Shown in pieces: positions 9,275-17,158 of a stretch of DNA of 40,991 nucleotides. Origin of the DNA: Bryobacteraceae bacterium. GTDB taxonomy: Bacteria > Acidobacteriota > Terriglobia > Bryobacterales > Bryobacteraceae. The position numbers and the translations under genes are program-made. Each line of letters begins with the position of its first letter. The first letter of the stretch is position 1. Below the pieces are notes generated by a model. The model made no database searches, was not told the DNA's origin, and saw only the letters and a program-made list of their open reading frames with translations. Location: the NCBI GenBank assembly GCA_025927575.1, contig JAICLJ010000021.1, forward strand, positions 1 to 40,991, read 5' to 3'.

Positions 9275-9296
9275 AACTCTACAAATTAGTGGAGTT
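9275..9296. promoter_or_regulatory. Operator-like palindrome, resembling BlaI/MecI/CopY-type sites
   Basis: A 22-base stretch of form AACTC-y-AC-w-AATT-w-GT-r-GAGTT matches its own reverse complement at 18 of 22 positions. The core CTACAAATTAGTGG recalls the TACA-N-TGTA style bound by BlaI/MecI/CopY repressors; that family assignment is inference. It lies about 110 bases upstream of the DUF4832-type start (- strand) and about 400 bases upstream of sufB (+ strand). The former is the likelier target. Confidence 0.4.
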
Positions 9297-9327
9297 ATTG
9301 TACTGAAAATGCGACCCGCGGTGTCAA

Positions 9328-9349
9328 GTCCGAAAACAGTCCGAAAACA
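9328..9349. repeat. Tandem 11-bp direct repeat
   Basis: Two perfect adjacent copies of GTCCGAAAACA, at 9328-9338 and 9339-9349. They lie in the gene-free gap just before the inverted-repeat element at 9390-9521. They may be part of a transposon end or a binding-site pair. Confidence 0.6.
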
Positions 9350-9389
9350 TAAAAGCTTTGGTTATCTCTGGATTTATACACCCATAAAA

Positions 9390-9521
9390 GTGTGTCCGGA
9401 TAGCCGATCTTCCCAAGAAAAGCCATCGTGGGAGCGTGTGCTGCCCGACGGAGCGCGAATCGCCCCAGCTTCTGATCCGTGCGCGTCTTCGGCTCCCAAA
9501 ACGGTGAAGGTCCGGACACAC
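9390..9521. repeat. 132-bp segment bounded by perfect 11-bp inverted repeats, possible MITE or IS remnant
   Basis: GTGTGTCCGGA at 9390-9400 is matched by its exact reverse complement at 9511-9521. The interior has no supported gene; the open frames across it lack recognisable motifs. The size and terminal inverted repeats fit a miniature transposable element or a scar, but no target-site duplication is visible on either side, so the mobile interpretation is tentative. Confidence 0.4.
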
Positions 9522-9648
9522 AGAGTTTTGGTTTCGCTCAAATTCCGCCCAGCTAGTTCGGAGCCACGCCCCGTCGAATGAGGGCTGCGGCGGATACGCT
9601 GTGCCTTTTTGCAGGGCTGAACGCGGGCACCTCAGATTCGGCAGACTA

Positions 9649-9680
9649 ATCTTGACTGAACAGTATAGATTGGATAGCCT
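9649..9680 (+). promoter_or_regulatory. suf promoter with overlapping Rrf2-type operator palindrome
   Basis: Bases 9649-9670 form an interrupted palindrome ATCT-N2-ACTG-N2-CAGT-N2-AGAT with 16 of 22 self-complementary positions; all four 4-base blocks are exact. The core TTGACT-N4-AGT recalls IscR-type sites (TTGACT...AGTCAA). A -35-like TTGACT is at 9652-9657, with 17 bases to a weak TAGCCT at 9675-9680; alternatively TATAGA at 9664-9669 is the -10. Either way the palindrome covers the promoter, as expected for repression. The probable ligand is the Rrf2 protein encoded at the end of the operon. Confidence 0.55.
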
Positions 9681-9697
9681 AGAAACTGAGGGTATTG

Positions 9698-11146
9698 ATG
9701 GCCACGCAGCTAACTTCTATCGAGACACTTGCCAACCAAGAATATAAATGGGGCTTCGTCACCGACATCGAAGCCGATTCGGTTCCCGCCGGTCTCAACG
9801 AAGACATTATCCGTTTGATATCAGCCAGGAAGAATGAACCGGAATTCATGCTCGAATGGCGCCTGAAGGCCTACCGGAACTGGCTGACGATGGAGGAGCC
9901 TACCTGGGCTCACGTCCACTATCCGCCAATCAACTATCAAGATATCATTTATTACTCCGCGCCAAAGACAAAGAAGGACCGGCCTAAGAGCCTCGATGAA
10001 GTCGATCCTGAGCTGCTTCAAACCTACGAGAAACTGGGGATCCCGCTCAACGAACGCGAAATTCTCGCCGGCGTCGCCGTCGACGCCGTTTTTGACAGTG
10101 TGTCGGTCGCTACCACCTTCAAAGGGAAGTTGTCCGAAATGGGCATCATCTTCTGTTCGTTTTCGGAAGCCGTTCAAGAGCATCCCGAGCTGATCAAGAA
10201 ATACCTCGGTTCAGTTGTGCCTTCCTCGGATAATTTTTTCGCCGCGCTAAACGCGGCTGTGTTTACGGATGGATCTTTCTGTTACATACCCAAGGGAGTT
10301 CGCTGCCCGATGGAGTTGTCCACGTACTTCCGCATCAACGCCAAGGACACGGGCCAGTTTGAGCGCACGCTGATCATCGCCGAAGAGGGAGCTCACGTCA
10401 GTTATCTCGAGGGCTGCACAGCGCCAGTACGTGACGAAAACCAACTGCATGCGGCCGTAGTGGAACTCGTCGCCATGGCCAACGCCACCATCAAATATTC
10501 GACGGTGCAGAATTGGTATCCCGGCGACAAAGAAGGCAATGGCGGCATCTATAATTTTGTGACCAAGCGCGGGAAATGCCTCGGCGCCAATTCGAAGATT
10601 TCATGGACGCAGGTCGAAACCGGATCGGCGATCACATGGAAGTACCCGAGTTGCCTGCTGATCGGCGACAACTCGGTTGGCGAGTTTTATTCGGTCGCCT
10701 TGACGAATAACTATCAGCAGGCCGACACCGGCACGAAAATGATCCACATGGGCCGCAACACCCGCAGCACCATCGTTTCGAAGGGCATTTCCGCCGGCCA
10801 TGGCCAGAACAGCTACCGGGGAGCGGTAAAAATCCTCAAAACCGCCGAGGGTGCCCGCAATTATTCCCAGTGCGATTCAATGCTGATCGGCGACAAGTGC
10901 GGCGCGCACACCTTCCCCTATCTCGAAGTGAAGAACACTTCTTCGAGCGTCGAACACGAAGCGTCCACTTCCAAAATTGGCGAAGATCAGATCTTCTATT
11001 GCCGGCAGCGCGGCATTTCAACGGAAGACGCAATCGGCATGATCGTGAACGGGTTCTGCAAGGAAGTGTTTCGCGAACTTCCCATGGAGTTCGCGGTTGA
11101 AGCACAAAAACTTCTGGGCGTCAGCCTTGAAGGCAGTGTTGGATAA
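9698..11146 (+). CDS. sufB: Fe-S cluster assembly scaffold protein SufB
   Basis: Core scaffold of the cytoplasmic SUF machinery. With SufC and SufD it forms the complex on which Fe-S clusters are built. The protein has 482 residues, the usual length for SufB, with text typical of the family: [17 protein letters not shown], the [20 protein letters not shown] stretch, [45 protein letters not shown] and [18 protein letters not shown]. The Cys of the SQCDSMLIG strand is the conserved candidate for sulfur acceptance. I start at ATG 9698 rather than TTG 9695 because GAGGG (9688-9692) is then five bases away. It is the first gene of the operon and is followed by sufC after a 33-base gap, the widest junction in the cluster. 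Confidence 0.97.
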   Translation: MATQLTSIETLANQEYKWGFVTDIEADSVPAGLNEDIIRLISARKNEPEFMLEWRLKAYRNWLTMEEPTWAHVHYPPINYQDIIYYSAPKTKKDRPKSLDEVDPELLQTYEKLGIPLNEREILAGVAVDAVFDSVSVATTFKGKLSEMGIIFCSFSEAVQEHPELIKKYLGSVVPSSDNFFAALNAAVFTDGSFCYIPKGVRCPMELSTYFRINAKDTGQFERTLIIAEEGAHVSYLEGCTAPVRDENQLHAAVVELVAMANATIKYSTVQNWYPGDKEGNGGIYNFVTKRGKCLGANSKISWTQVETGSAITWKYPSCLLIGDNSVGEFYSVALTNNYQQADTGTKMIHMGRNTRSTIVSKGISAGHGQNSYRGAVKILKTAEGARNYSQCDSMLIGDKCGAHTFPYLEVKNTSSSVEHEASTSKIGEDQIFYCRQRGISTEDAIGMIVNGFCKEVFRELPMEFAVEAQKLLGVSLEGSVG

Positions 11147-11179
11147 CTAGATTTGACGGCCAGGTAAACAAGACAAAGC

Positions 11180-11953
11180 ATGTCGAAAACTCCGATTCTC
11201 GAGATTAAGGATCTGCACGCGACCGCAGGCGGCAAAGAAATTCTGCGAGGCATCAATTTAACAGTCAATCCCGGTGAAGTGCACGCCATTATGGGGCCGA
11301 ACGGCTCTGGCAAAAGCACGCTCGCGCAGGTGATTGCGGGCCGCGATCTTTATGCGGTTACCCGTGGTGAGGTTCTTTACGACGGTGAAGACCTGCTCGC
11401 GCTCGCACCGGAGGAGCGCGCACAGTTGGGAATCTTTCTCGCGTTTCAATACCCGATTGAGATTCCCGGCGTAAGCAACCTGTACTTCCTCAAGGCGGCA
11501 TTGAACGCAATGCGCAAGCGGAAAGGCGAGCCGGAAGTTGACGCCATGGATTTCCTGTCACTTGTCCGCCAGAAGATGGCGCTGATGGAGATGGACCAGA
11601 GCTTGCTGAATCGCGCAGTCAACGCGGGGTTCTCCGGAGGCGAGAAGAAACGGAACGAGATTTTCCAGATGGCGGTGCTGGAGCCGCGCCTGGCAGTCCT
11701 TGATGAGACGGACTCCGGCCTCGACATCGACGCGTTGAAGATCGTCTCGCATGGCGTGAATACGCTTCGCAGTCCAGGCCGCGCAATTGTCGTGGTGACG
11801 CATTATCAGCGCCTGTTGAACCACATCGTTCCCGATTATGTTCATGTTCTCGCTCAAGGCCGGATTGTGAAATCGGGCGACAAGGCGCTGGCGCTGGAAC
11901 TGGAAGAGAGCGGCTACGCAGGCATCGAGGAGCTCGCGGAGGCTGTACGATGA
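11180..11953 (+). CDS. sufC: Fe-S assembly ATPase SufC
   Basis: Soluble ABC-type ATPase (257 residues) that drives conformational change in the SufBCD scaffold. Visible motifs are Walker A GPNGSGKST (residues 39-47), the Q-loop region FLAFQYPIEIPG, the signature FSGGEKKRNEI, and Walker B followed by the D-loop (LAVLDETDSGLDIDALK), then the H-loop VVVTHYQRLL. The order and the text ETDSGLD are specific to SufC rather than to a transporter ATPase. The stop overlaps the sufD start (ATGA), which suggests translational coupling and matched production of SufC and SufD. Confidence 0.97.
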   Translation: MSKTPILEIKDLHATAGGKEILRGINLTVNPGEVHAIMGPNGSGKSTLAQVIAGRDLYAVTRGEVLYDGEDLLALAPEERAQLGIFLAFQYPIEIPGVSNLYFLKAALNAMRKRKGEPEVDAMDFLSLVRQKMALMEMDQSLLNRAVNAGFSGGEKKRNEIFQMAVLEPRLAVLDETDSGLDIDALKIVSHGVNTLRSPGRAIVVVTHYQRLLNHIVPDYVHVLAQGRIVKSGDKALALELEESGYAGIEELAEAVR

Positions 11954-13089
11954 CCGTGGCGGCCACCTCCGAGCTTCACGAGATTCGCAAGCGCGCTGCT
12001 GATAGCTTCGAGGCGCAGGGATACCCGACGAAACGGAATGAGGAATGGAAGTATACGAGCGTCGCCGCGATCGTAAAAGCCGACTTCCCCACCGCGGCGC
12101 CGACTCTTGACAGGCACAGCTTGCGCGCGGCGGTCGAAGAGCATCCGGGACTAATTGAAGAACACCTGGGCCACTATGCGAACCCCGACGACAATGCCTT
12201 TGTCGCCCTGAACACAGCTCATTTTCAAGACGGCGCCTTCCTGCACATTCCTAAAAATACGGTTGTCGACGAGCCGGTGTGGATCGATTACGCGGCCGCT
12301 TCAGATCGCACCACTCACTCCCGCAATCTAATCATCGTGGAGGCAAATAGTCAGGTTCGCATTGTCGAGCGATATCGGGGCAAGGGACGTTATTTCACCA
12401 ATGCGGTGACCGAGATCGTCGTCGGAGAGAACTCGGTCGTCGAGCACGTGAAGCTCGAAGAGGAGAGCGAAGAAGCATTCCACGTCGCGACGATCCAGGC
12501 GCAACTATCGCCAAATTCCAATTTCAAATCGCATAACATCTGTTTCGGCGGCCTGCTCGTGCGGAATGACGTGAACGCGGTGCTGGCGACCGGCAGCGAA
12601 GGCACGCTAAACGGTCTGTATCTGACGAGCGGCAAACAGCATATCGATAATCACACGATGCTCGACCATGCTGCCCCGCACGCTGCAAGTCACGAGCTCT
12701 ACAAAGGCATTCTCGACGGAAGGTCTGTTTGTGTATTCAACGGCAGAGTCATTGTCCGCAAGGATGCACAGAAAACCGACGCCAAGCAGACGAACAAAAA
12801 CCTGGTGCTTTCTCCGGGTGCGATGATTTACACGAAGCCGGAACTTCAAATCTTTGCCGATGATGTTCGCTGTACGCACGGTGCCACGGTGGGCCAACTG
12901 GATGCGGATGCGCTGTTTTATCTGCGTGCGCGAGGCATAGGAGAGATCGAGGCGCGCGACCTCCTGATTTATGCGTTCGCCCGCGACGTCATCGACCGGA
13001 TCGGTGTTCCGGAAATTCACGAATACCTCGAAAAAGCCCTCTTCGATCGCCTCGTCTTTTCGCGGGAGGCTGGAGAATCTGTCTCATGA
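11950..13089 (+). CDS. sufD: Fe-S assembly protein SufD
   Basis: SufD partner of SufB in the cytoplasmic SufBCD scaffold, 379 residues. The N-terminal helical region has the family text GYPTKRNEEWKYTSV. The centre is a right-handed beta-helix of short strands (HNICFGGLLVRNDVNAVL, TLNGLYLTSGKQHIDNHTML). The C-terminus has CTHGATVGQLDADALFYL and ARGIGEIEARDLLIYAFA, typical of the SufB/SufD family. It starts in a four-base overlap with sufC and ends in a four-base overlap with sufS. SufD is told from SufB by its length, its N-terminal domain and its lack of the SufB N-terminal region. Confidence 0.95.
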   Translation: MTVAATSELHEIRKRAADSFEAQGYPTKRNEEWKYTSVAAIVKADFPTAAPTLDRHSLRAAVEEHPGLIEEHLGHYANPDDNAFVALNTAHFQDGAFLHIPKNTVVDEPVWIDYAAASDRTTHSRNLIIVEANSQVRIVERYRGKGRYFTNAVTEIVVGENSVVEHVKLEEESEEAFHVATIQAQLSPNSNFKSHNICFGGLLVRNDVNAVLATGSEGTLNGLYLTSGKQHIDNHTMLDHAAPHAASHELYKGILDGRSVCVFNGRVIVRKDAQKTDAKQTNKNLVLSPGAMIYTKPELQIFADDVRCTHGATVGQLDADALFYLRARGIGEIEARDLLIYAFARDVIDRIGVPEIHEYLEKALFDRLVFSREAGESVS

Positions 13090-14339
13090 GCGCTGCCGAA
13101 GTTTTAAGAGATACACATGCGACGCTCGACGTGGCTCGTATCCGGGAAGATTTCCCGATTCTCCGCGAACGGGTTCACGGGAAACCACTGGTTTATCTCG
13201 ATAACGCGGCGACGAGCCAAAAACCACATGCGGTGATCGACGCGCTGGTCGATTATTACACCCACTACAACGCGAACATCCACCGCGCCGTGCATCTGCT
13301 GAGCACGCGGGCAACCGCGGCCTGCGATACCGCGCGTGACAAGGTCCGGCGCTTCATCAACGCCGCTTCAACCGACGAGGTCATCTTCGTGCGCGGCGCT
13401 ACGGAAGGAATAAACCTTGTCGCCCAGACGCATGGCCGCCGAAACATCGGCCCGGGCGATGAGGTGCTGATCTCCGGGCTGGAACACCACTCGAATATCG
13501 TTCCCTGGCAGATGCTCTGCGATGAGAAACAGGCGCGCCTGCGTGTTGTTTCCATCGATGACCGGGGAGTCGTTCCGTTGAACGAATTTGAAGAGGCGCT
13601 GAGCGAACGCACGCGCCTCGTGGCTATTTCGCATGTGTCGAACGCTCTTGGGACAGTGAACCCGCTGGCCGACATGATTCAAATGGCGCACCGTTGGAAC
13701 GTTCCCGTGGTGGTGGACGGAGCGCAAGCTATCCCGCATATGCGGATCGATGTGCGCGCGCTCGATGCGGATTTTTACGCCTTTTCCGGACACAAACTCT
13801 TTGGACCGACAGGTATCGGCGTTCTATACGGCAAGAAAGCGTTGCTCGAAGCGATGCCTCCGTATCAGGGAGGCGGCGACATGATTCGTTCGGTCACTTT
13901 CGAGAAGACCACCTACAACGACTTGCCCTACAAGTTCGAGGCGGGAACGCCGGACATTGCAGGCATCATAGGTTTAGGCGCGGCGATCGATTACGTCAAC
14001 GACGTTGGCATGGAGGCTATCTCCGCGTACGAACACGAATTGCTCGAGTATGCCACGGCAGCGATATCCCAATTGAAGGGCGTTCGAATTATTGGAACGG
14101 CGCCCAACAAAGCGAGCGTCATTTCGTTCGTTGTGGACAACGCTCATCCGCACGACGTAGGAACGGTTCTCGATCGGGAAGGTATTGCGGTACGAACGGG
14201 GCATCACTGCGCACAGCCCGTGATGGACCGCTTCGAGATTGCCGCAACGACGCGGGCATCACTGGCGTTCTACAACACCAGAGAAGAAATCGATGCGTTG
14301 ATCGCCGGAATCCGCAGAGTGCAGGAGTTCTTTTCCTAA
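13086..14339 (+). CDS. sufS: Cysteine desulfurase SufS
   Basis: Pyridoxal-phosphate enzyme that takes sulfur from cysteine and passes it to SufU. It has 417 residues and is of the group II type. Motifs are YLDNAATSQKP near the N-terminus, NIHRAVHLLSTRAT, FVRGATEGINLVAQ, EHHSNIVPWQ, the PLP lysine Lys237 in FSGHKLFGPTG, and the persulfide-carrying Cys375 in RTGHHCAQPVMD. Translation starts in an ATGA overlap with sufD. The stop shares its last base with the first base of the sufU start (TAATG). Confidence 0.97.
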   Translation: MSAAEVLRDTHATLDVARIREDFPILRERVHGKPLVYLDNAATSQKPHAVIDALVDYYTHYNANIHRAVHLLSTRATAACDTARDKVRRFINAASTDEVIFVRGATEGINLVAQTHGRRNIGPGDEVLISGLEHHSNIVPWQMLCDEKQARLRVVSIDDRGVVPLNEFEEALSERTRLVAISHVSNALGTVNPLADMIQMAHRWNVPVVVDGAQAIPHMRIDVRALDADFYAFSGHKLFGPTGIGVLYGKKALLEAMPPYQGGGDMIRSVTFEKTTYNDLPYKFEAGTPDIAGIIGLGAAIDYVNDVGMEAISAYEHELLEYATAAISQLKGVRIIGTAPNKASVISFVVDNAHPHDVGTVLDREGIAVRTGHHCAQPVMDRFEIAATTRASLAFYNTREEIDALIAGIRRVQEFFS

Positions 14340-14782
14340 TGTCGGATTTAAGCGATCTCTATCAGGAAACGATCATCGACCACAGCAAACGGCCGCGCAA
14401 CAAGGCTGCCGTCGAGCAACCGACGCACGATGCCGAAGGCTACAACCCGCTGTGCGGTGATCGCGTCCGAATACAGCTCAAAATTGTGAATGGGCGCATC
14501 CTGGGAGTCGGTTTTCAAGGCTCAGGCTGCGCCATCTCAACCGCGTCGGCTTCGCTCATGACCGAAGCAATGAAGGGAAAGACGCCCGAAGAAGTGGAGA
14601 CGGCATTCGGGAAGTTCCATCAGTTATTGACGGAAGACCGGCCGCCGGCCGCCGATCTCGGCAAACTGGCCGTCTTCTCCGGCGTTCGCGAGTATCCAAT
14701 GCGGGTGAAATGCGCGACGCTCGCGTGGCACACGCTTCGCGCCGCCCTACGCGGCGAGCAACAAGCGGTTTCCACGGAGTAA
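14339..14782 (+). CDS. sufU: SufU-type sulfur-transfer protein
   Basis: Zinc-containing sulfur acceptor that works with SufS, as known from Firmicutes. It has 147 residues. The ligand set is complete: Cys39 and Asp41 in NPLCGDRV, Cys64 in GSGCAIS and Cys125 in VKCATLAW. The insert before the last cysteine favours SufU over IscU. A longer open frame upstream is only a shadow inside sufS; the true start is the ATG overlapping the sufS stop, with GGAG at 14324-14327. Finding SufU in a SufBCDS operon in place of SufE is the SufS-SufU arrangement of Gram-positives, also found in several other phyla. Confidence 0.95.
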   Translation: MSDLSDLYQETIIDHSKRPRNKAAVEQPTHDAEGYNPLCGDRVRIQLKIVNGRILGVGFQGSGCAISTASASLMTEAMKGKTPEEVETAFGKFHQLLTEDRPPAADLGKLAVFSGVREYPMRVKCATLAWHTLRAALRGEQQAVSTE

Positions 14783-14784
14783 AA

Positions 14785-15132
14785 ATGTCACAAGATCTTC
14801 AAGCAAACGTCGTAGAAGTGCTAAAGACGATTTATGATCCGGAGATTCCGGTCAACATCTACGAACTTGGACTGATTTATGATTTGAACGTCACCGGTGA
14901 AGGGGATGTCGTCGTCACAATGACGTTGACCGCTCCCAATTGCCCAGTCGCCGGAAGCCTGCCGAAGCAAGTTGAGCAAAGAGTCTTAAGAGTCGAGGGT
15001 GTTACGTCGGCCAAAGTCGAGTTGGTTTTCGATCCACCCTGGGATATGAACAAGATGTCGGACGTGGCCAAGCTGACCCTCGGCTTCGATCTGGGGCCTA
15101 CTGATACCGTTCCGCTTTCGAAGATACGTTGA
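14785..15132 (+). CDS. MIP18/DUF59 family Fe-S maturation protein (SufT-like)
   Basis: Protein of 115 residues of the MIP18/DUF59 family, often encoded in suf operons and implicated in maturation of Fe-S proteins. The hallmarks are DPEIPVNIYELGLIYD (residues about 19-34) and the conserved cysteine in LTAPNCPVAGSLP. The C-terminal half (VELVFDPPWDMNKMSD) also matches the family. GGAG at 14776-14779 lies five bases before the ATG, and the gene starts two bases after sufU. Its stop overlaps the start of the regulator gene (TGATG). It could be called sufT; I leave the symbol empty because the C-terminal-domain relatives of SufT and PaaD overlap in sequence. Confidence 0.9.
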   Translation: MSQDLQANVVEVLKTIYDPEIPVNIYELGLIYDLNVTGEGDVVVTMTLTAPNCPVAGSLPKQVEQRVLRVEGVTSAKVELVFDPPWDMNKMSDVAKLTLGFDLGPTDTVPLSKIR

Positions 15133-15635
15133 TGAAGTTGAGCTCTCACGAAGAATACGGCTTGCGCTGCCTGTTACAGGTAGGTCGTCAGGGTGCGGCT
15201 GGAAGCGCCACTATTCCGGAGATCAGCCGGCAGGAGGGCCTTTCGACGCCGTATGTCGCTAAGCTGATGCGGATTCTGAGGCGTGGCGGGCTGGTGAAGG
15301 CCGCGCGCGGCAAGGTGGGCGGTTACACCCTCGCGCTTCCTCCTGGACAAATCTGGGTTGCCGACGCGCTGACTGTTCTCGGGGGCCGCATGTATGGGGA
15401 TGATTTCTGTAACCGCCACTCCGGAGATCAGGCCAATTGCGCACATTCGACGGACTGTTCCATCCGCTCTCTTTGGCGCGACTTGCAAGGCGCCATTGAC
15501 AGCGTGCTCCGGACAACCACAATTGAAGATTTGCTGCGTACCGGGCACGACATGACGATGACTGCTTTGTCGGGCCCCCTTGTTCCTCTTCACGACTCTG
15601 CTAAGCGCGGCCCCGCAAGTCCCGTTTCAAAGTAG
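15132..15635 (+). CDS. Rrf2-family Fe-S-responsive transcription regulator
   Basis: Winged-helix regulator of 167 residues. The N-terminal DNA-binding part reads KLSSHEEYGLRCLL, ISRQEGLSTPYVAKLM and GGLVKAARGKVGGYTLA, all Rrf2 signatures. Three cysteines, Cys93, Cys103 and Cys109 (spacing C-X9-C-X5-C), match the position of the Fe-S ligands in IscR-like members, so it probably senses cluster status. The TTG one codon earlier is ignored; ATG 15132 overlaps the previous stop. As the last gene of the suf operon it probably represses the operon through the palindrome at 9649-9670. A short tail after about residue 135 is not conserved in family members I know. Confidence 0.9.
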   Translation: MKLSSHEEYGLRCLLQVGRQGAAGSATIPEISRQEGLSTPYVAKLMRILRRGGLVKAARGKVGGYTLALPPGQIWVADALTVLGGRMYGDDFCNRHSGDQANCAHSTDCSIRSLWRDLQGAIDSVLRTTTIEDLLRTGHDMTMTALSGPLVPLHDSAKRGPASPVSK

Positions 15636-15680
15636 AAGAATATTTCCCGAGCGCGGCGCGCGCCTCCGGGACGGGTGCGG

Positions 15681-15887
15681 TCATTTGGGCGTAATAGTTA
15701 TCGAGGTGAATGCCGTTACTTTGCGGCCAACGGCATCCTCCACCGTCAGAACAACGCTCGGCGTCTTTCCCGGAGGCAAGCCCGGGATGGTGAGGCGCTC
15801 CTTTATCACGCCATTCTCTGAAACTTGCTCGGTGGCTTTGGGGGTGGCCGCGCCGAAACTCATCACGTTCGCTGACGGACCGAACAC
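15681..15887 (-). CDS. Small hypothetical protein or gene fragment
   Basis: An open frame of 68 codons beginning at GTG (residues 1-12 MFGPSANVMSFG, later LPPGKTPSVVLTVEDAVG). The text looks like the last beta-strands of a secreted Ig-like or BACON-like domain, with no signal peptide. A stop codon lies directly before the GTG, and the frame starts five bases after the upstream gene stops, so it may be a coupled small gene or the C-terminal leftover of a larger surface protein. I do not recognise a function. Confidence 0.3.
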   Translation of the reverse strand: MFGPSANVMSFGAATPKATEQVSENGVIKERLTIPGLPPGKTPSVVLTVEDAVGRKVTAFTSITITPK

Positions 15888-15892
15888 TTACT

Positions 15893-16522
15893 TTATTGAT
15901 GCGGTTTTCTCATTGTGATTATGAGTGTCTTTCTTGCTCCACTTTCCATTTTTACGTTAAGCATAATAGCAGCCTCATAGCCAGGAGCCGTCACTTCCAG
16001 ATCCAAAAGCAGCGGAGGCGCAGGCGTGAGGATTTTACCGTCTTCCGTCACTGATGACGAGATGTATAGGTGAGGATCACCTGCGATCGATAAACGATAC
16101 CTGGCCCTCTCCACACTCGTGCCTCTTTCGGCATCTACAATCGACGCTGCCAGCACTCCGCCTGGCTTTCCCAACTTGACTGTTACGCTTTCCTGTTGAT
16201 CTTCCGTCTCAATTTTGATTTTTGGAAAAGCCGGCGCTCCTACGGCAACAAACGCAAACGCTGGATCACCATATCCACTATCGCGTTTCTGCGCATGCAC
16301 AAAATAAGTTCCGAGTGGCACATTTGCGATTGTGAATCTTCCATGTGAATCGGTTGCAACGTAATTGAGTGCACCCGCAGCAGCTTTATAAATATCCGTT
16401 AAGCTGACCTTCGCGTCTAAAACTGGGGCTTTGGAGGGGTTGATCACTACTCCACGAACGGTGGCAGGTGCGGCAGCTAATGGAAAGATTAGCAATAGCA
16501 CTATCAGACATACTTTGGTCAT
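15893..16522 (-). CDS. Secreted carboxypeptidase-regulatory-like domain protein
   Basis: Exported protein of about 209 residues. The signal peptide is MTKVCLIVLLLIFPLAAAPA. The next segment (TVRGVVINPSKAPVLDAKVSL, then DSHGRFTIANVPLGTYFVHA) is a classic carboxypeptidase-regulatory-like/transthyretin-like beta-sandwich. A second beta-rich half (residues about 110-209) ends in TLIITMRKPHQ. I use ATG 16522: an upstream in-frame ATG at 16588 would put 22 codons inside the terminator of the RRM gene. Such stand-alone domains are abundant in Acidobacteriota and probably act in surface binding; no enzyme motif is visible. Confidence 0.7.
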   Translation of the reverse strand: MTKVCLIVLLLIFPLAAAPATVRGVVINPSKAPVLDAKVSLTDIYKAAAGALNYVATDSHGRFTIANVPLGTYFVHAQKRDSGYGDPAFAFVAVGAPAFPKIKIETEDQQESVTVKLGKPGGVLAASIVDAERGTSVERARYRLSIAGDPHLYISSSVTEDGKILTPAPPLLLDLEVTAPGYEAAIMLNVKMESGARKTLIITMRKPHQ

Positions 16523-16546
16523 CGCGTTTTCGCCAATGCACCGTCC

Positions 16547-16597
16547 CCAAAACAAACGCACCCGCGGACACGCTGCAAACAACAGCATATCCGCGGG
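16547..16597 (-). terminator. Terminator of the RRM gene
   Basis: Read on the - strand, CCCGCGGA (16597-16590) pairs with TCCGCGGG (16568-16561), and inside the loop GCTG pairs with CAGC, giving a two-tier stem. A T-rich tail follows (TGCGTTTGTTTTGG, 16560-16547). It begins about 60 bases after the stop of the RRM gene, in the right orientation for it. Confidence 0.65.
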
Positions 16598-16655
16598 CGC
16601 GGATCAGAAAACGAGATCTGCCGCAGGCCTGCTCCGGGCAGCCTGGGGGCTGAAA

Positions 16656-16970
16656 TTACCAGCGGTTTTTCTTGTTGTATCCGCCGCCGTTTCCACGGCT
16701 GAAACCACCCCCGCGGCCGCCTTCCGGCTTCGGGCGAGCTTCATTTACATTCAGCGTTCTCCCATGAAGATCGCTGCCGTTCAGCACGGAAATTGCCGTT
16801 TCCGCTTCCTCACGGTTCGTCATTTCTACGAACGCAAAGCCGCGGGCTTGGCCGGTCATGCGGTCGGTAACGATATTGACGCGTTCCACCGCTCCATACT
16901 GCGAAAAGACCGACTGGAGATCCTCCTGGGTCGTCTGGTAGCTCAAGTTGCCTACAAAAATGTTCATCAT
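16656..16970 (-). CDS. RRM-domain RNA-binding protein
   Basis: Small RNA-binding protein of 104 residues. A single RNA-recognition motif spans residues about 2-80 with RNP2 IFVGNL and RNP1 ARGFAFVEM, including the aromatic residues used for base stacking. A Gly/Arg-rich tail follows (PEGGRGGGFSRGNGGGYNKK). This is the layout of bacterial cold-induced RRM proteins known from cyanobacteria and other phyla; a role as RNA chaperone is inferred. The ATG at 16970 has AGGA nine bases upstream; the next codon is also ATG. It has its own terminator downstream and a gap of 188 bases upstream, so it is probably a single-gene unit. Confidence 0.9.
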   Translation of the reverse strand: MMNIFVGNLSYQTTQEDLQSVFSQYGAVERVNIVTDRMTGQARGFAFVEMTNREEAETAISVLNGSDLHGRTLNVNEARPKPEGGRGGGFSRGNGGGYNKKNRW

Positions 16971-17158
16971 CTGGCTAAATCCTGTTACTCAAAAATCGTC
17001 GAACGAGCAGCAGGACACCACAGAACACATCCAATGAGACACAGCCGCCGGTAAGAACACCTTAAAGTACCACGGACCGCCGCAACCCGTCCATACCGGT
17101 AAATTCGCGGGGGACGTCGGACCGTGCCCGGCTGAAAAACGCGCTGTTTGAGCTGGCT

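Larger units (their letters stand above)
9167..9697. other. Gene-free region between the DUF4832-type gene and sufB
   Basis: About 530 bases without a supported coding sequence. It holds a leader hairpin (9179-9210), an operator-like palindrome (9275-9296), a tandem 11-mer (9328-9349), an inverted-repeat-bounded segment (9390-9521) and the suf promoter-operator (9649-9680). The stretch 9522-9648 shows nothing I can interpret. Confidence 0.6.

Noticed and set aside
9295-9519. 74-residue - strand frame in the gene-free gap
   Set aside because: No ribosome site, no family signature, and it runs across the inverted-repeat element.
13694-14338. Long in-frame extension upstream of sufU
   Set aside because: It lies inside sufS in another frame; the ATG at 14339 matches the SufU N-terminus and overlaps the sufS stop.
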